A stretch of DNA of 34,239 nt from Leucobacter sp. 7(1) (GTDB lineage Bacteria; Actinomycetota; Actinomycetes; Actinomycetales; Microbacteriaceae): NCBI RefSeq assembly GCF_900163635.1, contig NZ_FUID01000073.1, positions 1 through 34,239 on the forward strand. The letters run 5' to 3'. The stretch's first letter is position 1, and each line of letters starts with the position of its first letter. Below the pieces are notes generated by a model. The model searched no databases, had not been told where the DNA came from, and was given only the letters and a program-made list of their open reading frames with translations. The position numbers and the translations under genes were made by a program. Positions 23,810 through 32,382 of this stretch are shown here, piece after piece.

Positions 23810-24742
23810 ATGACACTGCAACGACGCATGCTCACCCGGCGCTCTGCCCTCGGCCTGTGGGGTTTGGGAGCGGCGGCCGGAGTTGCCGCGCTCAGCGGCT
23901 GCGCTGCACCCGCGCCTGACGGGGTGGGCAAGAAACGCACGCTAACGATCGGGTCGAAAGGCTTCGCCGAGAGCTGGATCATGGGCGAGCTGTACGCGCA
24001 GGGGATCGAGGCGCTCGGCTACACGGTCTCCCTAAAAACGAATATCGGCTCGACGGAAATCATCAACTCCGCTCTGCAGTCCGGGCAGATTGACCTGTAC
24101 CCCGAGTACACCGGGGTGATCCTTGTGGTCCTGGCCGGCGAGGAACGCCTCATGGACTCTGCGGAAGAAACATTCGAACTGGCGCGGTCCTGGGAGGCTG
24201 AGCAGGGGATCACCACGCTGAATGCCACACCGTTTGAGAACAAAAACGCCATCGCCGTCACGGAAGAGTTCGCGGCCCAGCACGGGCTGCGCACAATGTC
24301 TGACCTGCGGGGGATCGGCGACTTTACGTATTCGACGTACCCGGAGAACGTCACCGGCGGCCAAGGCTATGAGGGCATCGTCGAGTCCTACGGGCTCGAC
24401 AACATGGAGCTCAAGACCCTGAGCATCGGCTTGAACTACCAGGCAATCGAGCGCGGCGAGATCCAAGCGGCGGACGTGTTTACGACCGATCCGCAGCTTT
24501 CCCGCTCCAAGCTCGTGGTGCTTGAGGACGACCTCAGGCTGTTCGGGTTCCAGAACGTCGTCCCGCTGATTCGGGATGACGCCTTCGACGCCGTGGATGA
24601 CGACGTGCCCGAGTTTCTGAACGAACTCCATTCCCTGCTGACTGTCGATGCGATCCGAGTGCTGAACTCGGCCGCCGCCGTCAACCGACTCGATCCCGCG
24701 CAGGTTGCCCAGACCTTTCTGCGGGACAACCGCCTCATCTAA
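23810..24742 (+). CDS. OpuC/ProX-type osmoprotectant ABC importer substrate-binding lipoprotein
   Basis: The 310-residue protein has twin arginines at residues 10-11 (TRRSALG), a hydrophobic signal and the lipobox LSGC with Cys31, so it is a lipoprotein that may use the Tat route. The binding domain has the OpuAC-like marks GSKGFAESWIMGELYAQ and NIGSTEIINSALQSGQIDLYPEYTG, known from choline/betaine/carnitine and related binding proteins. ATG 23810 follows GAGGAC. The frame further upstream is a shadow of the hydrolase. Glycine betaine, choline or ergothioneine-like compounds are possible ligands; the choice is not settled by sequence alone. Confidence 0.88.
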   Translation: MTLQRRMLTRRSALGLWGLGAAAGVAALSGCAAPAPDGVGKKRTLTIGSKGFAESWIMGELYAQGIEALGYTVSLKTNIGSTEIINSALQSGQIDLYPEYTGVILVVLAGEERLMDSAEETFELARSWEAEQGITTLNATPFENKNAIAVTEEFAAQHGLRTMSDLRGIGDFTYSTYPENVTGGQGYEGIVESYGLDNMELKTLSIGLNYQAIERGEIQAADVFTTDPQLSRSKLVVLEDDLRLFGFQNVVPLIRDDAFDAVDDDVPEFLNELHSLLTVDAIRVLNSAAAVNRLDPAQVAQTFLRDNRLI

Positions 24743-24749
24743 GGACATC

Positions 24750-25778
24750 ATGACGACACCCACCGAAGCCGCGCAGACGCGACCCGGGGACACCTCGATC
24801 ACGTTCACCGCCGCGACGAAAACCTACCCCGGGCAGCCGACCCCCGCCCTCGACGCGCTCGACCTTGCCGTGCACTCCGGCGAGCTCGTATGCCTGGTCG
24901 GTCCGTCCGGCGGCGGCAAGACCACCGCCCTGCAGCTCGTCAACAGGCTTGTGGACCTCACGAGCGGGAGCATCCACATCGGCGGTCAGGACATCTCGAG
25001 CCTCGCGCCGATCGAGCTCCGCCGCACAATCGGATACGCGATTCAAGAATCCGGGCTTTTTCCGCACTACACTGTCGCTGAAAACATCGCGATCGTGCCG
25101 CAGATCCTGAAGTGGGACCGAGCCCGTATCCGGGCGCGGACCGCGGAACTTCTTGAGCTTGTGGGGCTTACCCCGGTCGAGGATTGGTTGGATCGCTACC
25201 CGGCGCAGCTCTCGGGTGGGCAACAGCAGCGCGTGGGGATTGCGCGTGCACTCGCGGCGGATCCACCGGTGATGCTGATGGACGAGCCATTTGGCGCGCT
25301 CGATCCGATCACGCGGCTTTCGGTGCAGGACGAGTTTCTCGCGATCCACCAGCGCGTGGGGAAAACGACGCTGTTCGTGACCCACGACATCGACGAAGCG
25401 ATCAAGATGGCGGATCGGATCGCGATCCTGCGTCCCGGTGGCACGCTGGCCCAGTTCGACACCCCGGAGCAGATCCTGCTGCACCCGATCGACGACTTCG
25501 TTGCCGAGTTCTTGGGTGCCGAGCGGGGGCTGAAGCGGCTCGCGCTCACCTCGGTTGGGGATGTTCTGGAGCGCACTGCGGCCGAGGCGGCGCTTCCCGT
25601 CGGTGCGGACACCTGGCCCGAGGTGGGAACCGGGATGACCGTGCGTGAGGCGCTTGCGCTCGTGTCCGTTGCGGGGACTGCGGGGGCGCGCGTCGGCGAC
25701 GCCCCCGGACGCTTCGTGACGCTGCGCGAGCTTGTCCATCCGCCGACCGCACGTGACGCCGCGGAGGCGACGGTATGA
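24750..25778 (+). CDS. OpuCA/ProV-type ABC importer ATPase
   Basis: The 342-residue ATPase has Walker A GPSGGGKTT, Q-loop IQESGLFPH, signature LSGGQQQR and Walker B VMLMDEPFGALD, then the H-loop THDIDE. The IQESGLFPH Q-loop is typical of quaternary-amine importers. The C-terminal 100 residues (from about 240) hold at most one CBS-like domain, shorter than the tandem CBS pair usual in OpuCA. AAGGA precedes the ATG by five bases. It ends in an ATGA overlap with the first permease. Confidence 0.9.
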   Translation: MTTPTEAAQTRPGDTSITFTAATKTYPGQPTPALDALDLAVHSGELVCLVGPSGGGKTTALQLVNRLVDLTSGSIHIGGQDISSLAPIELRRTIGYAIQESGLFPHYTVAENIAIVPQILKWDRARIRARTAELLELVGLTPVEDWLDRYPAQLSGGQQQRVGIARALAADPPVMLMDEPFGALDPITRLSVQDEFLAIHQRVGKTTLFVTHDIDEAIKMADRIAILRPGGTLAQFDTPEQILLHPIDDFVAEFLGAERGLKRLALTSVGDVLERTAAEAALPVGADTWPEVGTGMTVREALALVSVAGTAGARVGDAPGRFVTLRELVHPPTARDAAEATV

Positions 25779-26497
25779 CCGACTTTATGCCCGTGGGGGA
25801 CCCAGTGATCCCGGACTACGGTGTGGCCTCCGAGTGCGTGGTCAACAACGGCTTTTTCTGCGCGGACTGGTTCGCGGCGCAGTGGTCGACTGTGTTTTGG
25901 CCGCCGCTCGTGAGCCACATCGTCATCACGGTGATCGCAGTGGTGATCGGCTTTGCGATCGCGTTCACCGCCGCGCTTATCGCTTATCGCAAGCAGTGGT
26001 TGGTGAAGCCGATCGGCGTTGTGGCGACGTTCCTGTACACGCTGCCGCCGCTTGCGCTCTTCCAGCTGCTCGTGCCGTTCACCGGGCTCACGCTGGTGAC
26101 CGTCGAGATTGCGCTTGTGTGCTTCACCCTCGTGATCATCTTCCAGGCGGTGCTCACGGGACTCGCCTCGACGTCGGCCTCAGTGAAGCAGGCGGCGGTC
26201 GGCATGGGGCTGAGCCCCGGACAGATCCTGCGCCGCGTTGAGCTGCCCTTCGCCTTCCCCTCGATCATCAATGGACTTCGCATCGCCACCGTGCTGACCG
26301 TGAGCATCGCGACAATCGCCGCATTTGTGGTGGATGACGGGCTCGGCTCACCGATCCTCAAGGCGATCTCGTCGCCCTTCAATACCCAGTTCATCGGGGC
26401 GGGTGCCCTGGCGGTCCTGCTCGCGTTTGTACTCGACGGGCTGCTGGTGCTGCTTGGCCGAGCGCTGACGCCCTGGACGAGAGTGAGGATGTCGTGA
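25775..26497 (+). CDS. OpuCB/ProW-type ABC importer permease
   Basis: The 240-residue membrane protein has about five to six transmembrane segments (first near 46-70) and an EAA-like loop (KQAAVGMGLSPGQILRRVEL, then PFAFPSIINGL) that contacts the ATPase. A hydrophilic N-terminal stretch with two cysteines precedes the first helix. The start overlaps the ATPase stop and the stop overlaps the next permease start, so the subunits are coupled. It forms the channel together with the gene at 26494. Confidence 0.88.
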   Translation: MTDFMPVGDPVIPDYGVASECVVNNGFFCADWFAAQWSTVFWPPLVSHIVITVIAVVIGFAIAFTAALIAYRKQWLVKPIGVVATFLYTLPPLALFQLLVPFTGLTLVTVEIALVCFTLVIIFQAVLTGLASTSASVKQAAVGMGLSPGQILRRVELPFAFPSIINGLRIATVLTVSIATIAAFVVDDGLGSPILKAISSPFNTQFIGAGALAVLLAFVLDGLLVLLGRALTPWTRVRMS

Positions 26498-27165
26498 ACG
26501 AGTTCCTCGGGGCCTTCCCGTTTATCGTGGAGAACTTTGCACTGCTCATGGAGAAGACGGGGGAGCACCTTGTCATCAGCCTGATCCCGATTCTTGCCGC
26601 GATCCTGCTCGGTGTTCCGCTCGGCGTGTGGCTGGGGCATATTCATCGCGGCGAGTTCCTGGCCGTGAGCCTCACGAACATTGGCCGCGCGCTGCCCAGC
26701 CTGGCGCTGATTGCGATCCTGCTCGGCCTCGTGGGGATCGGCCTCCTGAACGTCGTCATTGCGCTGTTTGTGCTCGCGTTCCCGCCGATCCTCAGCTACT
26801 CCTTCCAAGCGGTGAACTCTGTGGATCGCAACCTCACTCGTGCCGCACGCGGCATGGGTCTGACGCCGTTCCAGGTGTTGCTCCGAGTGGAGCTGCCGCT
26901 CGGACTTCCGACGATGATCAGTGGCGTCCGCACGGCGGTTGTCCTCACCGTCAGCTCTGCGACAGTTGCGGCGATCGCGGGCAGTGGTGGGCTCGGCGAC
27001 ATCATTCTGAACCAGGTGGCCTACGGCATGTCCGGGGTGATTGCGGGGGCGATCTGGGTGGCGTTGCTGTCGATTCTGCTCGACCAGCTCGCGGCTTTCC
27101 TGCTGCGCCGTGCCACGCCCCGCGGCGCACGCTTCGTGCAGCAATCGGCCGTCGTTACGGCATAG
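26494..27165 (+). CDS. Second OpuCB/ProW-type ABC importer permease
   Basis: The 223-residue permease starts with GTG overlapping the previous stop (GTGA). It has about five hydrophobic helices and the EAA loop TRAARGMGLTPFQVLLRVEL, PLGLPTMISGVRTAV. It completes the four-gene importer. Two different permease genes are usual for OpuC-type systems. A strong dyad about 39 bases after its stop may end transcription. Confidence 0.88.
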   Translation: MNEFLGAFPFIVENFALLMEKTGEHLVISLIPILAAILLGVPLGVWLGHIHRGEFLAVSLTNIGRALPSLALIAILLGLVGIGLLNVVIALFVLAFPPILSYSFQAVNSVDRNLTRAARGMGLTPFQVLLRVELPLGLPTMISGVRTAVVLTVSSATVAAIAGSGGLGDIILNQVAYGMSGVIAGAIWVALLSILLDQLAAFLLRRATPRGARFVQQSAVVTA

Positions 27166-27203
27166 TCGAAGCTGTGCGGAGCCGCGCGTCGTAGCGTCCC
27201 CGC

Positions 27204-27231
27204 GGGGTGCTCACCCCGTGGTGAGCGCCCC
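27204..27231. terminator. Hairpin between convergent permease and MocR genes
   Basis: GGGGTGCTCACC and GGTGAGCGCCCC pair over 12 positions with one G-T exception around the loop CCGT. It straddles the stop codon of the minus-strand regulator (27211) and lies 39 bases past the permease stop. The position fits a terminator for both genes. No clear T-run is present. Confidence 0.5.
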
Positions 27232-28620
27232 CTCGATGACGTGTGCGGCCTCGGGGAACCGCTCCGGCTCGGTGCCGCAGAAGGTCAGCCGCAGTGCGGG
27301 GACGGCTGGCTCGGCGGGGAACCAGGCGTCACCGGCCGCGAGTGCAACGCCGCGTGCAGCGCAGCGGCGCGCAACCTCACCGGCGTCCGTGCCCTGCGGC
27401 AAGCGCGCCCACACGCTCAGCCCGCCCTGCGGCACCGCGTCCACGTGCACGCTGGGCGCGTGCTGTGCCAGGCTCTGCAGCAGCAGGTCTCGGCGTTCTC
27501 GGAGTCGCCCGGGGAGCGCGGAACGGTGCGTGCGCCAGGCAGGGCTGGTGACGGCCTCGAGCGCGGTGGCCTGCAACAGCGGGCTGACATACATCGTGTC
27601 GGCGACGCGATCGGCCAAAAGCCGGTCCCGGGCCGGTCCGCGGGCGATGAGTGCGCCGACCCGGACGGCCGGGGACAGGCTTTTGGTGAGGGACCGCAGC
27701 GTGACGATTCGCCCGTCCGGGTCATTGCGGGCGAGCGGCACCGGAGCGCGTTCAGGGGCCGTGTCGATCGGAAAGTCTCGGGCCCAATCGTCTTCGACAA
27801 GGAAGGCCCCGCGCGCTCGGAGCACCTTGAGGATGTCCCGCGCGCGATCCGGGTGCCAGCTGCCGCCGAGGGGGTTCGCAAACGTGGGCTGTGCGTAGAA
27901 CACGCGTGCCCCGGAATCCCGCAGCGCCCGATCGAGTTCGTCCGGATCGGGCCCGGTGGGCGTGGTGGCGATCGGAACCAGTGTGACGCCCTGCTGTGCG
28001 GCGGCGAGCAGGGCACCCCAGTAACTGGGAGATTCGATCACCAGTGGCTTACCGCGCCCCACGAGCGCGCGGAACACGCTGCCGAGCGCACCCTGGGTGC
28101 CGGGCACGATGATGGCGTCGCGGGCCGCGTGCGGGGCCGGGCCACTCCCGCTGAGTTCCGCGGCAAACCAGGCTTGCAGCTCGGGGAGCCCCGCAGCCGG
28201 GGCTCGGGTCAGTGCATGTCCCGATCGTGCGGCGCGTGCGGCGGAAGCGCGCACGAGCGCGGTGGGGAGGAGATCCGCGCAGGGGTACCCCGAGTGGAGT
28301 TCGATGGCACCGGGCTCGGTCTCCCGTTGGGTGTCCGGAATGGGCGCGGTGGTGGCCGTGGGTGCGCCCAGCGCGCCGGTTTGCCAGCCAAAGTTCGCGG
28401 GGCGGACGGTGTCGCGCCGCCGCACGAATGTCCCGACGCCGGGGCGGGCTTCGATGAGCCCTCGCGCGGCCAGTGCGTGCATGGCGCGCTGCACAGTGAC
28501 CGGCCCGGCCGCAAACATCTCCGCGAGTGCGCGGCTTCCGGGGAGTTTGCTTCCCGGGACTGCCTGCCCGATCCAGCGCTCGAGTTCGGCGGTGATCCGC
28601 TCGGTGCTACTCTGACTCAT
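27211..28620 (-). CDS. MocR/PdxR-type GntR regulator with aminotransferase domain
   Basis: The 469-residue protein has an N-terminal GntR winged helix (ERITAELERWIGQAVPGSKL, SRALAEMFAAGPVTVQRAMHAL) followed by a fold-type I aminotransferase domain. The PLP lysine is in TLRSLTKSLSP, with supporting YAQPTFANPLG and FLVEDDWARDF motifs and the arginine of VRVG. MocR regulators bind PLP and often act on neighbouring vitamin B6 or amino-acid genes. The true start is ATG 28620; the open frame to 29013 is antisense to the EamA gene. That ATG overlaps the divergent EamA start. It probably controls the EamA exporter and itself. Confidence 0.9.
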   Translation of the reverse strand: MSQSSTERITAELERWIGQAVPGSKLPGSRALAEMFAAGPVTVQRAMHALAARGLIEARPGVGTFVRRRDTVRPANFGWQTGALGAPTATTAPIPDTQRETEPGAIELHSGYPCADLLPTALVRASAARAARSGHALTRAPAAGLPELQAWFAAELSGSGPAPHAARDAIIVPGTQGALGSVFRALVGRGKPLVIESPSYWGALLAAAQQGVTLVPIATTPTGPDPDELDRALRDSGARVFYAQPTFANPLGGSWHPDRARDILKVLRARGAFLVEDDWARDFPIDTAPERAPVPLARNDPDGRIVTLRSLTKSLSPAVRVGALIARGPARDRLLADRVADTMYVSPLLQATALEAVTSPAWRTHRSALPGRLRERRDLLLQSLAQHAPSVHVDAVPQGGLSVWARLPQGTDAGEVARRCAARGVALAAGDAWFPAEPAVPALRLTFCGTEPERFPEAAHVIEGALTTG

Positions 28621-29611
28621 GAATCTAGATAATAGCGCTATCAAGCAATCTTCCCCTGTGCTATCGAGCGGATCTCGCGGGCGGACCGGGCTCTGGTGGG
28701 GACTGCTCGGAGTGGCCGCCTTTTCGCTGACGGTCCCGCTCACCCGTGTGGCGGTTGCTGGCCTGAACCCCGTGTTCGTCGGGAGTGGCCGCGCGGTTGT
28801 CGCGGCTGTCCTCGCCATCGCCGCTCTGGCCCTGACTCGGCAGCGTTTGCCGCACGGCGTGCAGTGGGCACGCCTGGGGCTTGTTGCCGCGGGCATCGTG
28901 GTGGGGTTTCCGATGCTGACCTCACTCGCGCTTGCCGAAATGCCGGCGGCGCGCGCCGCTGTTGTCATCGGGCTGCTCCCCGCCGCGACCGCGGTGGTGA
29001 CTGTGTGGCGCACGGGGGAGCGTCCCAGCTTGGGATTCTGGGTGAGCGCTGGGCTCGGGGGCGCGGCGGCCGTCGTATTCGCGCTTCTGCAGGGCGGGGC
29101 CCCGGGCGGTGCTGCGGGGCTTGAATGGCCGGACCTACTGCTCTTCGGAGCGGTCCTGCTTGCGGCACTTGGCTACGCGGAGGGCGGGCTGCTTGCGCGT
29201 GAGCTGGGAGCCTGGCAGACAGTGTCCTGGGCGCTGGCCGTTGCCCTCCCGGTGATGCTCGCAATCACCCTGACTGCAGTGCCGCTGGCGGTGGGTGTTG
29301 TGGGCTGGCAGCAGTGGGCAGCGTTTGGGTATCTCGCCGTGGTGAGCATGTTTCTCGGGTTCTTCGCCTGGTACCGGGGTCTCGCGCAGGGGCCGATGGC
29401 GACGGTCAGCCAGGTGCAGCTCGTGCAACCGGTCCTGAGTATCGTATGGGCTGCACTGCTGCTCGGCGAGGTAATTACCCTGCCTGTGGCGCTCGGTGGT
29501 CTCGCGGTGATCCTGTGCGCGGGCTTCGCCGTGCGTTCCCGGCTCCGCGGGGGCCGCACGGCGATCGCCTCACGCGGTCGGCTCGGGGCTCGGGGCCGGA
29601 TCCGCCACTGA
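28619..29611 (+). CDS. EamA/DMT-superfamily transporter
   Basis: The 330-residue membrane protein has about ten hydrophobic helices in two EamA repeats, starting with WWGLLGVAAFSLTVPLTRVAV, and the conserved QPVLSIVWAALLLGE stretch late in the chain. Such proteins export metabolites or amino acids. The start is uncertain. ATG 28619 shares bases with the MocR start on the other strand and would place the presumed operator inside the coding region; GTG 28658 would be downstream of most of it. Its last 42 bases overlap the convergent permease gene. Confidence 0.87.
   Translation: MNLDNSAIKQSSPVLSSGSRGRTGLWWGLLGVAAFSLTVPLTRVAVAGLNPVFVGSGRAVVAAVLAIAALALTRQRLPHGVQWARLGLVAAGIVVGFPMLTSLALAEMPAARAAVVIGLLPAATAVVTVWRTGERPSLGFWVSAGLGGAAAVVFALLQGGAPGGAAGLEWPDLLLFGAVLLAALGYAEGGLLARELGAWQTVSWALAVALPVMLAITLTAVPLAVGVVGWQQWAAFGYLAVVSMFLGFFAWYRGLAQGPMATVSQVQLVQPVLSIVWAALLLGEVITLPVALGGLAVILCAGFAVRSRLRGGRTAIASRGRLGARGRIRH
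28632..28665. promoter_or_regulatory. Likely MocR binding region
   Basis: ATAGCGCTAT (28632-28641) is a perfect palindrome, and GCTATC occurs twice as a direct repeat at 28637-28642 and 28660-28665. The copies start 23 bases apart, about two helical turns. Direct repeats plus a palindrome near the shared start are typical of MocR operator regions. Confidence 0.5.
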
Positions 29612-30526
29612 TGCTGCGGTCTTCACGTTTGTCGCCGCTGCACCGGGTACGCCGCGGTCCGCTGCGTCGCTCGCGCGAGCGCGTCGTGCTGCCAAGCGCT
29701 TGCCCAACAGACCGTGGCGCGGGCTGAACAGATACACAAGCCCAAACGCGACGCCCTGCACGAGCACGACGAGCCCACCCGACGCGGCGTCGAGCCAGTA
29801 GCTCAGGAAGATCCCGAGCACGGCACAGGCGGCGGAGAGGATCGGTGCGATCACGAGCATGCGGTCGAAGCGGTCCGTGAGGAGGTACGCCGTAGCGCCC
29901 GGAATGATCAGCATCGCAACCACGAGCACAACCCCGACAACCTGCAGCGCCACCACTGCCGTGAGTGCGAGCATGCCAAGGAGCAGGGCTCCGAGGAACT
30001 TCGGGTTCAGGCCGATGGCCTGTGCGTGCGTGGGGTCGAACGCGAACAGGGTGAGATCGCGCCGCTTCACGATCAGCACCACAAGTGCGACCGCCGCGAG
30101 CACCGCGATCTGGGTGAGGTCGGCGGGGGACACCCCCAGGATGTTCCCAAAAATGATGTGGTTCAGGTCGGTCTCGCTGGGCGTGACAGAGATCAGCACG
30201 AGGCCGAGCGCAAAGAGGGTGGTGAACACGATCCCGATCGCCGCATCCTCTTTCACGCGGCTCGTGTTCCTGATCCCGCCGATGAGGGCGACCGCAAGGA
30301 AACCGAACAGCAAGGCACCGAGCGCGAAGGGGGCCCCGACGACGTAGGCGAGGACCACACCGGGGAGCACCGCGTGTGACACGGCATCCCCCATGAGTGA
30401 CCAGCCGATGAGCACGAGCCAGCACGAGAGCAGTGCACACACGACCGCGGCAATCACGGTGGTGAGGAGCGCGCGTGTCATGAACTCGTACTGCAGCGGC
30501 TCCAGAAAGAAATCAAGCGGGTTCAT
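29570..30526 (-). CDS. Metal ABC importer permease (ZnuB/MntB family)
   Basis: The 318-residue protein has about eight to nine transmembrane segments of the ABC-3 type. It includes the SLMGDAVSHAVLPGVVLAY segment typical of Zn/Mn permeases and a GVVLVVAMLIIPGATAYLL helix. A 45-residue Ala/Pro-rich cytoplasmic tail extends beyond the last helix. Its ATG overlaps the ATPase stop (ATGA), and its end overlaps the EamA gene by 42 bases. The binding protein of the same operon points to manganese, or possibly iron, as substrate. Confidence 0.9.
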   Translation of the reverse strand: MNPLDFFLEPLQYEFMTRALLTTVIAAVVCALLSCWLVLIGWSLMGDAVSHAVLPGVVLAYVVGAPFALGALLFGFLAVALIGGIRNTSRVKEDAAIGIVFTTLFALGLVLISVTPSETDLNHIIFGNILGVSPADLTQIAVLAAVALVVLIVKRRDLTLFAFDPTHAQAIGLNPKFLGALLLGMLALTAVVALQVVGVVLVVAMLIIPGATAYLLTDRFDRMLVIAPILSAACAVLGIFLSYWLDAASGGLVVLVQGVAFGLVYLFSPRHGLLGKRLAARRARASDAADRGVPGAAATNVKTAASVADPAPSPEPTA

Positions 30527-31266
30527 ACGAGGCTCCGAGCGTCAGTGGTCACATCGAGTCCGAAAGCGAGGGCGAGCCGTTCTGGCCGCAACGCCTCGGC
30601 AACCGCCCCGTGGAACAGGATCCGGCGCTGGATCAGGGCTGCCTCGTCGGCGAGCGCGGGGAGCGCGTGCAGATCGTGCGTGGAGACAAGGATTGTGTGG
30701 CCGCCCGCCGCGAGCTCACGTAATAGCCGCCCGATCGTCCCTTCGGATCGTTTGTCGACACCGGCAAAAGGCTCGTCAAGCAGCAAGATGCGAGCGCCCT
30801 GAGCGATCCCGCGGGCCACGAAGGCGCGCTTTTTCTGACCGCCCGAGAGCTGGCCGATCTGCCGGTCCGCATATTCGGTGAGTTCCACACGTTCGAGCGC
30901 TTCCGCGACGGCCTCGTGATCCACGCGCCGGGGGCGGCGGGCCATCCCGAGCCCGCCGTAGCGCCCCATCATCACCACGTCGCGCACGGACACGGGGAAT
31001 GCCCAGTCCACGGCCTCGCTCTGGGGCACGTAGCCGACGAGGCCCTGCTTGCGGGCCATCGCCGGCGTGCCCCCGGCGATGCGAACCTCGCCGCGGTCCG
31101 GACGCACCGAGCCCATGATCGACTTAAACAGCGTGGACTTGCCCGATCCGTTCATGCCGATCAGGCCGGTGACGCGGCCCGGCGCAACCGTAAGGCTGGC
31201 GCTCTCAAGGGCGCGCACCTCGCCGTAGCGGACAGAGACGTCTCGGACTTCGATCGCGGCGGTCAT
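30523..31266 (-). CDS. Metal ABC importer ATPase (MntA/ZnuC family)
   Basis: The 247-residue ATPase has Walker A GMNGSGKST, Q-loop YVPQSEAVDWAFP, signature LSGGQKKR, Walker B ILLLDEPFAGVD and H-loop STHDLHALP. The DWAFPVSVRDVVMMGRY stretch is a mark of Mn/Zn-type import ATPases. It overlaps its neighbours by four bases on both sides, so the three subunits are translationally coupled. The usual order binding protein, ATPase, permease is kept. Confidence 0.92.
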   Translation of the reverse strand: MTAAIEVRDVSVRYGEVRALESASLTVAPGRVTGLIGMNGSGKSTLFKSIMGSVRPDRGEVRIAGGTPAMARKQGLVGYVPQSEAVDWAFPVSVRDVVMMGRYGGLGMARRPRRVDHEAVAEALERVELTEYADRQIGQLSGGQKKRAFVARGIAQGARILLLDEPFAGVDKRSEGTIGRLLRELAAGGHTILVSTHDLHALPALADEAALIQRRILFHGAVAEALRPERLALAFGLDVTTDARSLV

Positions 31267-32234
31267 TCGGTGCCGCCGGTGAGTGCTTTCGTGATGACGT
31301 CGGCGTCATGCCGGATCAGATCGAGATAGGTGGGCACGGGTCCGCCCGGTTCGGAGAGCGAGTCGACGTAAAGGGTGCCGCCGTAGACCGCGCCGGTCGC
31401 GGAGACTACCTGTTGCATTGGTGCATCGGAGACCGTGGATTCGCAGAACACCGCGGGGACGTCGTTCGCGCGAACAAACTCGATGGTTTCGGCGATTTGG
31501 CGAGGCGTGGCCTGCTGCTCGGCATTCACGGGCCAGATGTACTGCTCAGTGAGCCCCGCATCGCGGGCGAGGTACGAGAACGCGCCCTCGCAGGTCACCA
31601 GCGCGCGCTGCGATTCGGGAAGCACCGAGAGCTCGGTCACGAGCTCGTCCTGCACCTGCTGGAGTTCTTCGCCGTAGCGTTCCGCGTTGGCCGCGTAGTC
31701 GCTTGCATGCTCCGGATCGAGCTCGCTGAAGGCCTCCGCAATTGCCGTCACGTACTGCTGGACCACGCGCGGGCTCATCCAGGCGTGCGGGTTGGGCTTG
31801 CCCGCGTCGACATCGCCGGTGATCGCGAGCGGCTCGATGTCGTCGGTGACGACGGCGTGCGGCACGTCGAGCTGATCGACGAACTTGCTGAACCAGGCTT
31901 CGAGGCCGAGACCGTTGTCGAGAATGAGGTCGGCCTCCGAGGCGCGCGCGATGTCCCCGGGGGTGGGCTCATAGCCGTGGATCTCCGCACCCACCTTTGT
32001 GATCGACGCGACACGCAGGTGGGGGCCGGCGACGTTTTCTGCAATGTCGGCAAGCACCGTGAAGGTCGTAAGCACCACGGGCCGGTCGTCCGTGGTTTCG
32101 TTGGCACCGTTAGTGCCGTTAGTACCGTTGGCACCGGAGCCAGATCCTGCGGCGGCACTGGGTGCGGCGCAGCCGGCGAGGGCGAGGCTGCTGAGGAGGA
32201 CAAGGGCCGCGGCGCGGGCGCGGGGTCGAATCAC
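31263..32234 (-). CDS. Metal ABC importer substrate-binding lipoprotein, Mn-type
   Basis: The 323-residue protein starts at GTG 32234 with GAAGGAG seven bases upstream, giving a signal peptide with lipobox ALAGC (Cys22). The mature part opens with a Gly/Asn/Thr linker built on short repeats. The four metal ligands of the family can be placed at H86 (EIHGYEP), H150 (NPHAWMSP), E216 (TCEGAFSYL) and D291 (YVDSLSEP). Glutamate at the third position, with the YIWPVNAEQQATP stretch, is characteristic of manganese/iron proteins such as MntC/PsaA; zinc proteins have histidine there. The gene lies behind a perfect 22-bp palindrome, so metal-responsive repression is likely. Confidence 0.9.
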   Translation of the reverse strand: MIRPRARAAALVLLSSLALAGCAAPSAAAGSGSGANGTNGTNGANETTDDRPVVLTTFTVLADIAENVAGPHLRVASITKVGAEIHGYEPTPGDIARASEADLILDNGLGLEAWFSKFVDQLDVPHAVVTDDIEPLAITGDVDAGKPNPHAWMSPRVVQQYVTAIAEAFSELDPEHASDYAANAERYGEELQQVQDELVTELSVLPESQRALVTCEGAFSYLARDAGLTEQYIWPVNAEQQATPRQIAETIEFVRANDVPAVFCESTVSDAPMQQVVSATGAVYGGTLYVDSLSEPGGPVPTYLDLIRHDADVITKALTGGTE

Positions 32235-32263
32235 GATCGGGCTCCTTCGGGGGTGGTAAGTCA

Positions 32264-32285
32264 AAAGTTCGGCATGCCGAACTTT
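32264..32285. promoter_or_regulatory. Perfect 22-bp palindrome before the metal importer operon
   Basis: AAAGTTCGGCA and its exact complement meet without a spacer. The site lies 30 bases before the GTG of the binding protein, just downstream of a -10-like GATAAT on the minus strand. Size and position fit an operator of a DtxR/MntR-type metalloregulator. A degenerate TCGGCA half-site follows further upstream. Confidence 0.65.
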
Positions 32286-32382
32286 AATTATCGTAGTACC
32301 TTTTTCGGCACATCCGGTACTTCGTGCGTGGCAGGATGGGTGGGGCGCGGGGTGTGGATCGCGCTCGGAGCAGGAGGTGCGT

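Noticed and set aside
27211..29013. A 600-codon minus-strand open frame
   Set aside because: Only the part from 28620 down is the MocR gene; the rest is antisense to the EamA gene and has no coding character.
32286..32382. A possible fluoride riboswitch before crcB
   Set aside because: The conserved pseudoknot elements of that riboswitch are not visible; GGATGGG alone is insufficient.
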